In this document: piece after piece, positions 1-7,307 of the stretch
How the letters are laid out: each line of letters begins with the position of its first letter
Numbering within the stretch: the stretch's first letter is position 1
Assembly (NCBI RefSeq): GCF_014841215.1
Contig: NZ_JACYTR010000045.1
Location: 1-38,169 of the forward strand
Direction of reading: 5' to 3'
Length of the DNA: 38,169 nucleotides
Source of the DNA: Pseudomarimonas arenosa
GTDB lineage: Bacteria > Pseudomonadota > Gammaproteobacteria > Xanthomonadales > Xanthomonadaceae
Program-made: the position numbers and the translations under genes
Notes under the pieces: generated by a model
What the model was told of the DNA's origin: nothing
The model's input: the letters and a program-made list of their open reading frames with translations, nothing else
The model's database searches: none

Positions 1-123
1 AATCGTCCACCCGTATCCGAACCAACGCTTCGCGTTCTAACTCGATGCAAGAGCCGGATGCGTTAGCAGCGCACGTCCGGATCTGTGCGGGGGGCGCCGG
101 GTGACCGGCGGCCCTACCGCGAT
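1..123 (+). mobile_element. 3' end of a bacterial group II intron (domains V and VI), truncated by window edge
   Basis: Bases 51-84 fold like group II domain V. The segment starts GAGCCGGA and ends TCCGGATCT, with CCGGA/TCCGG and TGCG/CGCA stems separated by a two-base CG bulge and the AGC triad near the 5' end. Bases 85-123 look like domain VI, with a CGCCGG/CCGGCG stem around a GTGA loop and a CCTACC strand carrying the expected bulged branch-point A. The 3' boundary is placed after GAT at 123, because these introns usually end in AY. In frame 2 the last codons before a stop at 38-40 could be the C-terminus of the intron-encoded reverse transcriptase, but only 12 residues are visible. The rest of the intron lies outside the window. 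The Rhs-like coding sequence follows within about 60 bases. Confidence 0.72.
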
Positions 124-547
124 TGATCTTTGCGCCGGCCACCTAAATGGTGGGTGTCCAAATCCGCGGAAGCAAATCCGCGGGAACTATGAAGCGGGAA
201 GTGGACGGTATCTGCAGTCTGATCCGGTTGGGTTGACAACAAGTGCACAGACTTTCGCCGATGTCGATTCGGCTCCGCTGTATTTCTCAGATCCAAATGG
301 GCTAAAGAAGAAGACACCAACTCGCAATGTGTGCGGATGCGAGGTCAAGGGGAAAGGGCAAAAGACTGGGGGCAGAGGCCGTGCAAGGAGATCCGAGCAG
401 ATCGCCCAGATAATGGCATGTTCGGGAATGTACATAAGAGTCGGAATCAACATTGCCATACGAACCCTTGCAAGGCGCAAGGATGATCCGAAGTATCGGC
501 CGGATGTCTGTGGTGAGCGCTGTGATGGGACCCATCGACGTTGTTGA
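124..547 (+). pseudogene. Rhs/YD-repeat protein C-terminal fragment with variable toxin-like tip
   Basis: The reading frame contains the end of an Rhs repeat-associated core: NYEAGSGRYLQSDPVGL, then a diverged strand, then SDPNGL. This matches the usual RYYDPETGRYLSQDPIGL...DPLGL layout, which in this family is directly followed by a variable C-terminal toxin. The tip here (about 80 residues after DPNGL) is basic at first, then Cys-rich near the end (CGC, CGERCDG), and I do not recognise it. The many kilobases of upstream YD repeats are missing: immediately upstream is a group II intron end, so this is a 5'-truncated remnant or an orphan toxin cassette. The apparent GTG at 101 lies inside the intron and is not a credible start. 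The frame ends at 547. A probable immunity gene starts 137 bp downstream in the same direction. Base composition is more AT-rich than the rest of the window. Confidence 0.7.
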
Positions 548-684
548 AGTTCCATCACCTACTGATTCGCCGCAGGATCTAGCCAATAGAGCCCGAACCG
601 GACTTGGAAACTTGGGTTCTGGATCTAAGCCGGGAAAGATTCGAATTACGCCTAAGTGCTGCAAGATCTAGTTTGGAGGGGCGC

Positions 685-1470
685 ATGATCAACCGATTCC
701 AGTTCTTGTTCATTGATTTCCTAAAGGAAACCTCGCCTGCCAGCTGGGCAGACTTTTGCGCGAGCTTCCTGGAAGAGGCTGGAGTGACCGCAACTTTTGT
801 CGGAGGGCCATCGGGAAGGTGGAAGAAGGCGCCTAAGAAGCGCGATGCACTTGTTGCATCGATTGCTTTGGGCAGTGTGCAGTCCGCACAAGGCGGTACG
901 AACTCTCACTCCTCGACTCCATTCGACGGCTGGGGCCTCTCACTCAGCCTGTCAGCCGGTACCGATGTGGTGGTTGCCCGTGCGGTCGAAGGTGTTGGTT
1001 GTGGTAGTGATCAAATCTCGGAATGGACAGTACATGTGGTCGAGAAGCTGCAAGCGCTGTCGCCTATCGATTACGGCTACGCGTACGAGAGTTGTTCGCC
1101 GAAGGATATCGGGTTCGGCATGGGGGTGATCTGTGGCCGACCCTCGCACGGGTTGAGGAATCTTTTTGGGGACGACGAACGGGTTTCTCGTTGGTCTCGC
1201 GCAAAGATGTGGGGCACATGCCGCGGCTACCTGTACGATGTATTCAATGTGAACGTGCTGGATCAGTCGAGATTCGAGAAAGTGAGCGCGGCGCTGGGTG
1301 GCAATCTTCCTGGAGTGGTCAAAGCGTGCGGGCCAAACACGATGTGGTTGCTTGAGATTGAAGAAGAGCGCCGAGCTGCAGCCGTAGCGCTAAACGCCGC
1401 GGGACTTTGCGTGGCATCGCATGCTTACGGAAAGGCGAGTCAAGAACGCCCTCAAACAAAGGTTTCCTGA
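685..1470 (+). CDS. hypothetical protein, probable immunity protein to the Rhs tip
   Basis: This 261-residue protein starts at ATG 685, preceded by a GGAGGGG Shine-Dalgarno seven to ten bases upstream; the longer frame from 604 has no ribosome binding site. It has no signal peptide or membrane segment and looks cytosolic. The C-terminal third (CRGYLYDVFNVNVLDQ, then an LL-E-I strand and a VALNAAGL helix) resembles uncharacterised proteins that accompany polymorphic toxins, in which an RDVYPLN-like motif is followed by a short alpha/beta domain. I cannot name the family with certainty. Its position just after an Rhs toxin tip, on the same strand, with comparable low GC, is what suggests an immunity role. 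That is inference from context and not a sequence assignment. A palindrome related to the REP family follows about 20 bases after its stop. Confidence 0.75.
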   Translation: MINRFQFLFIDFLKETSPASWADFCASFLEEAGVTATFVGGPSGRWKKAPKKRDALVASIALGSVQSAQGGTNSHSSTPFDGWGLSLSLSAGTDVVVARAVEGVGCGSDQISEWTVHVVEKLQALSPIDYGYAYESCSPKDIGFGMGVICGRPSHGLRNLFGDDERVSRWSRAKMWGTCRGYLYDVFNVNVLDQSRFEKVSAALGGNLPGVVKACGPNTMWLLEIEEERRAAAVALNAAGLCVASHAYGKASQERPQTKVS

Positions 1471-1790
1471 CTGCCCGTTGCTGCAGCTAGGTAGGGCGGA
1501 TCTCTTGACCCGCCGCTCTGTTGTTGTCGTTCGCCGCAACTACTCCGTGAATGCAATGAAGTCATGGGTTCTGTTGGTCCTCGGGCCTGCGCGACCAAGA
1601 CGCCTGGACCGACTAAAAAGCTGGACACGACGCCTGGACACGAAGCCTGGACATCCGTCAAAGGTCATTGCTCCGTCTATCCTCTCGATCCCGAGACGCG
1701 CCAACCGTGGTCTGGGTTCCGCGATTGGCAATCGCTGTCGAGGATTGCCCAATGGGACATGGGTGCGATTTATTTTTGGAGGCTAGCTAA
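1471..1790. other. 320-bp gap with a REP-like palindrome and a doubtful small ORF
   Basis: Near 1494-1515 is an imperfect palindrome of the GGGCGG...TTGACCCGCC type. From about 1590 to 1660 the motif GCCTGGAC recurs three times (GACGCCTGGAC, GACGCCTGGAC, GAAGCCTGGAC), a short degenerate repeat. An open frame from ATG 1564 to a TGA at 1792-1794 would encode 76 residues. It lacks a good ribosome binding site and has no recognisable family, but its stop overlaps the GTG start of the next gene (GTGA), so it could be the remnant of a toxin tip. I do not call it a gene. Confidence 0.4.
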
Positions 1791-2456
1791 GTGAGTGATT
1801 TTGTAGCGCAATTGGCTCGCATCGGTGCCCTTCCATTCACTGCGGTCGAAGTTGCTGAGGCTAGGCTTCAACAGGCGATTCCCGCTCGCTGTGCTGGCCT
1901 CGTGTTACCGCTGTTGCAGCGGCGAAATGGATTCCTGGCCTTTGAGAGCGCGTTGCAGGTGTTCGGTGTTGATCAAGGTGCCCCATTCGATTTTGTTAGT
2001 TGGAATCGCGCTGATGGTTGGCGAGCCAATTACGGCGAACTCGGTGCCGGTCTCGATTTCTTTGCCCAGGATATCTTTGGCGGACAGTACGCGGTGGAAG
2101 AAAGCCATATCATCAAGTTCGATCCAGAGACCGGGGAAAGATCGCGCGTCGCTGAGTCGATGGAGGGTTGGGCCGAGCTGATACTGAGTGATTACGACTA
2201 CGAAACTGGATATACGCTGGCTAGCGAATGGCAGAAGGAATATCGGCCGTTGACCTTTGGGGAGCGGCTGTATCCCAAGCTACCCTTCGTGCTTGGGGGG
2301 GAGTTTGAAACTTCAAACCTTTGGGCGGCTACGCCGGAAAAAGTGTCAGGATTTCGAGGCTATATCGCCCAGCAGCTTCACGGACGTCCAGACGGCACTT
2401 TCATCAAACTCAATCTTCCGGGCGGCAAGACGCTTGAAGGCCGTCTGCAGCGCTGA
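1791..2456 (+). CDS. SUKH-family (SMI1/KNR4-like) protein, probable immunity protein
   Basis: This 221-residue cytosolic protein starts at GTG 1791, eight bases after a GGAGG Shine-Dalgarno at 1778-1782. The order of elements fits SMI1/KNR4-like immunity proteins: an N-terminal helix, the LLQRRNGFLAFESALQVFG segment (the family's NG-F-LxVF core), then FFAQDIFGGQYAV, a FDPETGE turn, a WAELILSDYDYETGY helix and the GERLYPKLPFVLGGEFE strand. In known polymorphic-toxin loci SUKH proteins bind and neutralise diverse nuclease or other toxins, and often occur as extra immunity genes after the cognate one. Here it is the second such gene after an Rhs tip. Its own target is not evident: no intact toxin gene lies between it and the previous immunity candidate. 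A palindrome starts 32 bases after its stop. Confidence 0.8.
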   Translation: MSDFVAQLARIGALPFTAVEVAEARLQQAIPARCAGLVLPLLQRRNGFLAFESALQVFGVDQGAPFDFVSWNRADGWRANYGELGAGLDFFAQDIFGGQYAVEESHIIKFDPETGERSRVAESMEGWAELILSDYDYETGYTLASEWQKEYRPLTFGERLYPKLPFVLGGEFETSNLWAATPEKVSGFRGYIAQQLHGRPDGTFIKLNLPGGKTLEGRLQR

Positions 2457-2488
2457 TGCGGGCCGGCCTCCATCAACTCCTCAACTGG

Positions 2489-2508
2489 GGCGGGTCTCTT
2501 GACCCGCC
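2489..2508. repeat. REP-like palindrome after the SUKH gene
   Basis: GGCGGGT and ACCCGCC arms flank a short CTCTTG centre. It shares the sequence CTTGACCCGCCGCTCT with the copy at 1494-1515, which also sits just downstream of an immunity gene. Confidence 0.75.
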
Positions 2509-2606
2509 GCTCTATTGCGGAAATGTGCCGCCATCACACCGAATGTGTAACAAGACCTGATGTTGTGAGGCATCGGCCTGCGCTCATCGCTATCGTGTGT
2601 TCCTTT

Positions 2607-2624
2607 GGCGGGTCAAGGCCCGCC
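2607..2624. repeat. REP-like palindrome, opposite orientation
   Basis: The sequence is GGCGGGTCAAGGCCCGCC. Together with the copy at 2489-2508 it forms an inverted pair about 100 bp apart, the same arrangement seen at other gene joints in this window. Confidence 0.75.
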
Positions 2625-2664
2625 CCACGCCAAACGCATCCGCAGCTTCTTGCGCAAGCACTGG

Positions 2665-2969
2665 CCCGAGCGCTGACGCTGCCCCTGGTGTGGTTTCCCT
2701 ACCCATTGTTCAGTCGCTGCTGGATGTGGTTTATCGAAGGCAGCGAGTGGGCTGCCATGCGGATGTTCTCCACTCCGGTTCGTCCTGCCTTCAGCGCCAT
2801 TGTTGTCGGCATTTCGCTGGGCACGCTGAGTAACTTGGTGTTCGATGGCATCATGCATTCCGACATGCACCCGCTATGGCCATTCTCGACTGCCAAGCCA
2901 ATCCACCAGCTGTTCAGCATTGAGGCCCTGCACGTCGTGTGTTTGGCGTCGGGCGCTGGCTACGCTTAA
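2665..2969 (+). pseudogene. C-terminal fragment of an integral membrane protein (membrane-bound metal-dependent hydrolase-like)
   Basis: About 100 residues of the frame ending at 2969 look like real protein. There are hydrophobic helices (LTLPLVWFPYPLFSRC, then AFSAIVVGISLGTLSNLVFDG) and a DGIMHSDMHPLWPFS segment resembling the C-terminal part of small membrane-bound metal-dependent hydrolases of the YdjM/DUF457 type, in which a histidine/aspartate-rich HPLWPFS loop is typical. The frame upstream of about 2660 runs through palindromic repeats with no homologous N-terminus and no ribosome binding site. A neighbouring frame carries a short RSFLRKHWPER stretch ending in a stop. I read this as a decayed gene truncated by repeat insertion. 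The family assignment is tentative. Confidence 0.5.
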
Positions 2970-3112
2970 CGAAGCACGGAGTAGGGGCATTGCAGACGCA
3001 AGGAGCGGCGCGGAGACTGTTGATCCCGGCTGGTCATGATGTCTTGCGAGTCAGACTAGTGGGCCTGATAGTCTTGCCAAACTGTAGGATTCCCACCTGG
3101 ATGACTCATTGA

Positions 3113-4570
3113 ATGACTCGTGTTCGGCGATTTGCGCTTGCTCTGGGGGTGCTGATGCTGCCTGGCCTATTCGGCTTGTTTGCCGCGAAGGTGGGTGAGG
3201 GCAGGTACACCGCCTTGGTGCAGAAGTTTCAGGCGAACCAGGGTGATGAAGTAGCGGCCGTGAGTGCCGCAGAATTCTGTCGGGGACCGATGCCCTCGCC
3301 GCCGCTTGGCTGGCAGGAGGAAGGCGATGAGACGCCGCCCGCTGAGGTGCTGGTCGCGTCCGACTGTCGCATCCTGCTCGGCCTTCCTGCTCTGCGGTGG
3401 ATCGCGGTGTTTAGCATGCTGGCCGGGGGCGGGCTCTTGCTCGCGCTGTGGTGGGCGGCGTCAACCGTTCGCCGCGACCGCAACCGACTGTTGACGATAT
3501 TTCTTCCGGGCTTGCGGGTGGCCGTCTATGGTGCGATCGCCATGTTGCTGCTCAGCGGCTACCTGATTGCGTTTGGCGGATTGGCCGCCATTCCGGGTGA
3601 ATTGGCTAATCTGGCGGTTGTGATCGGCATTCTGTGCGTGCTGGCGGCTCTATTCGCCACCTTCAAGCTGCGCGGCGCCTTGCATCCGGATGTCAGTTTC
3701 TACCATGCTGCATATGCCTCGCCGACGGCCCATCCGATGCTTTGGGAGCTGATCGAGCGTCTGGCCGAGCGGCTGGGTACGGCCAAGCCCGATACGCTGC
3801 TGTTGGGCATTGAGCCCACTTTCTTTGTCACCGAAGCACGAGTGCAAAGCCATCGCGAGCGTAAGCCGCGCGCGGGTCGAGCGATGTACCTTTCCCTCCC
3901 GCTTATGCGCATGTTAAGCGTGCCTGAGCTGGCCGCCGTGATAGGCCACGAGCTGGGCCATTTTCGAGGCGAGGATACGCGTTACTCGTCGCAGTTCTAT
4001 CCGGTGTATGCCGGTGCACATCGCGCGTTGGAAGGCTGGTACGAGGGCGAGGACTACTGGCTTACCTGGCTGGCAACCTTACCCGCAGTTCAGTTGCTGG
4101 AACTGTTTGTCACCGAGGTAGAAGAAGTCGAAGCCGAGATCAGCCGTGAGCGCGAGTTGCTTGCCGATCGCGCGGGGGCGGAAGTCGCATCCGGCATGGA
4201 CCTGGCTTCTGCCCTGCTCAAACTGGGTTCCGCCCACATGCTGCTGCCCGAGTTTGAACAGGACGTCTGGGAGCGGTACTCGAAAGGCAATGAATGGGCG
4301 CCGTTGGGCGAGCGCTTGGCCAGCATCTCCGTGCGCAGGCTCGGGGAGGCGGCCCGGCAGGACTTGGAGCTTGAGTTCCCTCACCCCACCGACTCGCATC
4401 CGCCCATGCCCGAGCGGCTGGCATCCTTGGGCCTTGGCTGGGCCGCGGTTTTGGACCAGCTGACCATGCCGACGCTTGAGCAGAGCAGTGTGTGCCTGAT
4501 CAACGACGCTCGCCGGCTCGAGTGCGAGCTTTTTCGCCAGTGGCTGGCGCAGTTTGATGATGAGCCTTAG
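3113..4570 (+). CDS. M48-family membrane metallopeptidase
   Basis: This 485-residue protein has the M48 (HtpX/Ste24-like) zinc motif HELGH at residues 279-283 inside AAVIGHELGHFRGED. The third zinc ligand is probably Glu348 in ERELLADRAG, the usual ExxAD motif about 65 residues further on. Four hydrophobic segments precede the catalytic domain: residues about 6-27, 92-118, and two between 142 and 195. The protease is therefore anchored in the inner membrane with the active site probably on the cytoplasmic side. M48 enzymes degrade misfolded or membrane proteins; the substrate here is unknown. It is larger than HtpX (about 290 residues), mainly because of a long loop between the first two membrane segments. 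ATG 3113 has only a weak ribosome binding site. A small unassigned frame begins 40 bp downstream. Confidence 0.88.
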   Translation: MTRVRRFALALGVLMLPGLFGLFAAKVGEGRYTALVQKFQANQGDEVAAVSAAEFCRGPMPSPPLGWQEEGDETPPAEVLVASDCRILLGLPALRWIAVFSMLAGGGLLLALWWAASTVRRDRNRLLTIFLPGLRVAVYGAIAMLLLSGYLIAFGGLAAIPGELANLAVVIGILCVLAALFATFKLRGALHPDVSFYHAAYASPTAHPMLWELIERLAERLGTAKPDTLLLGIEPTFFVTEARVQSHRERKPRAGRAMYLSLPLMRMLSVPELAAVIGHELGHFRGEDTRYSSQFYPVYAGAHRALEGWYEGEDYWLTWLATLPAVQLLELFVTEVEEVEAEISRERELLADRAGAEVASGMDLASALLKLGSAHMLLPEFEQDVWERYSKGNEWAPLGERLASISVRRLGEAARQDLELEFPHPTDSHPPMPERLASLGLGWAAVLDQLTMPTLEQSSVCLINDARRLECELFRQWLAQFDDEP

Positions 4571-4609
4571 GCCAAGCTGGGCATCGCCAATCCCTATCGG
4601 GGGAGAGAC

Positions 4610-4837
4610 ATGTCGATCGAGCGTAAGCTGGCTGATTGGCGAGCAGAGCATGCCCCACTCCGGGCCAGGAGCCCGGCCCTCAAGGTGTCTGCGTTACCCG
4701 ATGGCGCGGTGGTCTTGCAAGCGCTGTTTCACCATGAGGCGCCCGTTTGCTGGCCGCGAAACCTGCACAAACTGGGCGCGCGCGCACCAAGTGGCGGGCG
4801 GCTGCGACGGAGGAGTCGATGCGGGTCGGGTTGTTAG
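4610..4837 (+). CDS. doubtful small hypothetical protein
   Basis: A 75-residue frame starts at ATG 4610 just after a purine-rich GGGGGAGAG Shine-Dalgarno. The first 50 residues (MSIERKLADWRAEHAPL...) have plausible composition, while the last 20 are an Arg/Ser/Gly-rich read-through typical of non-coding high-GC DNA. It may be a small gene, or a frameshifted remnant of a longer one, since the neighbouring frame stays open to 5061. I do not recognise it. Confidence 0.3.
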   Translation: MSIERKLADWRAEHAPLRARSPALKVSALPDGAVVLQALFHHEAPVCWPRNLHKLGARAPSGGRLRRRSRCGSGC

Positions 4838-5068
4838 CCTGGATGCTTCGTGAGGTCGCGCCGAAAGACACCGCCAGCCCACCGCAACGTTCTCGGGCAG
4901 TTCTCACTGCCGGGTTAGATGAGTTCATTGCAGGTAGGGACGCGGCGGGTGGACCGTCGAACTCAGCGGATAGCGCGACGAGCAGAAGTGTGAACAATCT
5001 GCGAAAATTGTCGGCCCGCGCGCCGAGGATGGGCCAGAGCCGCGTTGCTCGCTATCACTGAGATTTGT
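4838..5068. other. gap before the TPR gene, nothing recognised
   Basis: No gene, strong hairpin or repeat was found. Frames that cross it are short and have low-complexity composition. Confidence 0.4.
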
Positions 5069-6598
5069 ATGAAACGACTGCTGGTCGGCGTATTGCTGCT
5101 GCTTGCGGCTGCTTTGGGTGTGTTTGCGTATGGCGTTTATGGGCTGCAGCTAGGTACTTCGAAGGCTGTGTGGCGCTGCTTCTTGGCTCCAAATCCGCCG
5201 GGCGTCAAATGGTCCATGGAGTTGGTCGCGTTGCAGTGTCGTGACTTCAATGACCCGGTGATCAGCGAGCGGGAGATTTGGAATTCGGTGGATGGCCGGG
5301 TGGATGAGCTGGAGGCGCGGTTTGCGGCACTTACCGACCAGCTTTCGGCCGGGCAGATCAGCGATGTGTCCTATGCGCGCGCGTTCCATGCGTTCGAGTA
5401 TGGCAGCGATGAGGTTCGCGGTCTGGTTAATCACTGGCGCGAGCAACGACCGGAAAGTGCCTACGCGCTCACGGCGCAGGGTATCCATCTAAGTCAAAAG
5501 GCGTTTGAAGCACGAGGCATCGCCTTGGCCAGGGATGTAAGCGAGGAGCAATGGCAGTCGATGCGAGAGTTCGGAGGCCAAGCCGCCGAGCTGCTTCGAA
5601 GGGCAGTAGTCATTGAACCCAGATTGTTGCCTGCCTGGAACCAGCAAATCGTCCTGGGCAGAATTGGCGTGCGCGAAGCCAGCGAGGAGGAGGCGTTGGC
5701 GGGGGCCTTGGCCCAGTTCCCTGACGCCTATACGCCGCGTTCCGTCTACTTATTCGGATTGCAGCCCAGGTGGGGCGGTAGTGTGGAAGCGATGCGGGGC
5801 TTTGTCGCGCGCTCCATCGATGAGGCGGGCACCAATCCGCGCATGGCCTTGTTGCAGGCGCAGGCCCTGGCTTTTGAACAATGGACAAATACCAATTGGA
5901 AGGATCTAGCCGAAGTGTCGCGGCGGTCGCAGGCGCGCTTGGTCGAGGCGCCCAATCTTGATGAGATCTTTGATCTCTCGGATGAGCAGGACGGCAAGGC
6001 TGATATTGAACTTGCCTTGCACTATGCCAACGCAGGCTTGCGCTTCCGTCCTGCTCATTATGCTTTTCTGCGCAACAAAGCGCGCGCGTTGACCAGCCTT
6101 AATCGCCCGCAGGAGGCATTGGCGGTGATCGAGGAAATGCTCGAACTCAATCAAACCAATGGTCAGAGCTTGTGGATGGGGGCGTACGCTGCGCGCAAGG
6201 CGAACAATCATGCCTTAGCGGAAACCTATTACCTGCGCGCTGCCAATCACGTCGACGACAAAGAGGGTCTGCGTCGCGATCTGGCGGGCTACTATCTCTA
6301 CCACTTGCAGCGCTACCAGGATGCTAAGCGTGAAGTGGCAGCACTGTTGGCCATCAATCCTGAAAGTGCCGATGGTTGGCTGATGCAGGCCGACGTTATC
6401 GTCAATCTAGGATTGGAAGGGCGTGAGGAGGCTGCAGGCAGGTTCCTGCGCTTTGCCGATCGCTCCAACCCCAAACATGCCAGTGTGATCCCTTCGGTGG
6501 TCGCATGGATCAACGAACAGCGAGCCAAGCGCGGAGAGCCGCCTCTGGCTGCTCACTCGGGCGATGCAGACTCCACCGCGGATCAAACGCAAGACTAA
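5069..6598 (+). CDS. membrane-anchored TPR protein with DUF4034-like N-terminal half
   Basis: The 509-residue product starts at ATG 5069 (MKRLLVGVLLLLAAALGVFAYG), giving an N-terminal membrane anchor or uncleaved signal at residues 4-24; the frame's earlier ATG at 5045 would bury it. Residues about 80-230 resemble the DUF4034 region found with TPRs in xanthomonads: a helix-rich stretch with HWREQRPESAYALTAQGIHLSQKAFEARG and VSEEQWQSMREFGGQAAELLRRAV. From about residue 310 tetratricopeptide-like helix pairs repeat (ALHYANAGLRFRPAHYAFLRNKARAL; QEALAVIEEMLELNQTNGQSLWMGAYAARKAN is one further pair). Such proteins are usually periplasmic scaffolds. No partner is evident: the M48 peptidase is upstream on the same strand, but 500 bp away. 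Confidence 0.8.
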   Translation: MKRLLVGVLLLLAAALGVFAYGVYGLQLGTSKAVWRCFLAPNPPGVKWSMELVALQCRDFNDPVISEREIWNSVDGRVDELEARFAALTDQLSAGQISDVSYARAFHAFEYGSDEVRGLVNHWREQRPESAYALTAQGIHLSQKAFEARGIALARDVSEEQWQSMREFGGQAAELLRRAVVIEPRLLPAWNQQIVLGRIGVREASEEEALAGALAQFPDAYTPRSVYLFGLQPRWGGSVEAMRGFVARSIDEAGTNPRMALLQAQALAFEQWTNTNWKDLAEVSRRSQARLVEAPNLDEIFDLSDEQDGKADIELALHYANAGLRFRPAHYAFLRNKARALTSLNRPQEALAVIEEMLELNQTNGQSLWMGAYAARKANNHALAETYYLRAANHVDDKEGLRRDLAGYYLYHLQRYQDAKREVAALLAINPESADGWLMQADVIVNLGLEGREEAAGRFLRFADRSNPKHASVIPSVVAWINEQRAKRGEPPLAAHSGDADSTADQTQD

Positions 6599-6908
6599 GT
6601 GGCAGCCGAGCCTAGGTTCGGTGGCACTGCTGATTCGGCAACTTGAGTTTGAACATCCCGCTCAACTCAAGTCTCCCGCGTCCGGTACCGTTCGACAGGC
6701 TCACAACGAGCCTGCCCGTAAGCGAGGGCGCTTCACAGCGACTGCGTCGCTGCGCGCTTGTAGCCCATCCATGGCTGCGTTATTGAACCGGCCAATCAAG
6801 ACATTCACTGGCGGGTTCAACAATGAAGTACGTTGGCCGGCTGACGCACTCGTACTGGAACGAAGTCTTGTGTAGTCTGCGAGTATGCGACCCAGGGGAG
6901 GCAGGGCT
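6599..6908. other. 310-bp gap with a GTTCGACAGGCTCAC-type repeat
   Basis: Around 6688-6722 is a short element with GTTCGACAGGCTCAC followed by AACGAGCCTGCC, which can form an AGGCTC/GAGCCT hairpin. A related sequence (TTCGGCAGGCTCACGG) recurs near 37790. No gene is supported. Confidence 0.4.
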
Positions 6909-7223
6909 ATGAGGCGAACGGGGTATGCGTGGCTGGCCACGCTGGTCATATCAATGAGTTTGGCGCTGATGGCGCCGTTGCAGGCTGAGGCAAAGGAGAC
7001 TCCGGTGGTCGATGCATTGAAGTCGATGGAAGATAATCTCGCTGCTTTGTCGGGCAAGTCGGTGAGCCTGCACCTGTCGAATGGACATACCGTGTCCGGC
7101 AAGGTGGCCGAGGTGGGGGCTCAGCACGTGCGTATCGCCGAGATCAGTGGCAAGGAGTATTTCGATGCCCTGGTGCGGATCGACAGTATCGTGGCGCTGG
7201 AAGTGCGCGCCCGCGGCGGCTAG
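6909..7223 (+). CDS. small exported Sm-like fold protein
   Basis: The 104-residue protein starts at ATG 6909, downstream of a GGGGAGG Shine-Dalgarno at 6895-6901; the earlier ATG 6885 has none. Residues 1-28 form a signal peptide (MRRTGYAW, hydrophobic core, AEA). The mature part carries a LSGKSVSLHLSNGHTVSGKVAEVG stretch, then HVRIAEISGKEYFDALVRIDSIVALEVRAR. This is the five-strand pattern of an Sm/LSm-like barrel: strand 2 NGHTVSGKV, and a final D-IVALEV strand. Unlike cytosolic Hfq-type proteins it is predicted to be exported, so RNA binding is unlikely and a periplasmic structural or oligomeric role is more plausible. Its function is not known to me. A hairpin between this gene and the convergent amidohydrolase may terminate it. 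Confidence 0.75.
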   Translation: MRRTGYAWLATLVISMSLALMAPLQAEAKETPVVDALKSMEDNLAALSGKSVSLHLSNGHTVSGKVAEVGAQHVRIAEISGKEYFDALVRIDSIVALEVRARGG

Positions 7224-7274
7224 CGCCAGGTTCGCGGGGCGGGGCTGGCCCCCTTGGCAGGGCGTGGGCGCTGA

Positions 7275-7295
7275 GGCTGGGCAGCGTGCCCAGCC
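7275..7295. terminator. bidirectional hairpin between convergent genes
   Basis: GGCTGGGC and GCCCAGCC form a perfect 8-bp stem around an AGCGT loop. It lies 51 bp after the Sm-like gene and 12 bp before the end of the opposing amidohydrolase. On the plus strand TGTCCTTTC follows, which is only weakly T-rich. Confidence 0.45.
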
Positions 7296-7307
7296 TGTCC
7301 TTTCGGG

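Noticed and set aside
101-186. GTG 101 as start of the Rhs-tail protein
   Set aside because: It falls inside domain VI of the group II intron; the first 20 codons have no Rhs similarity.
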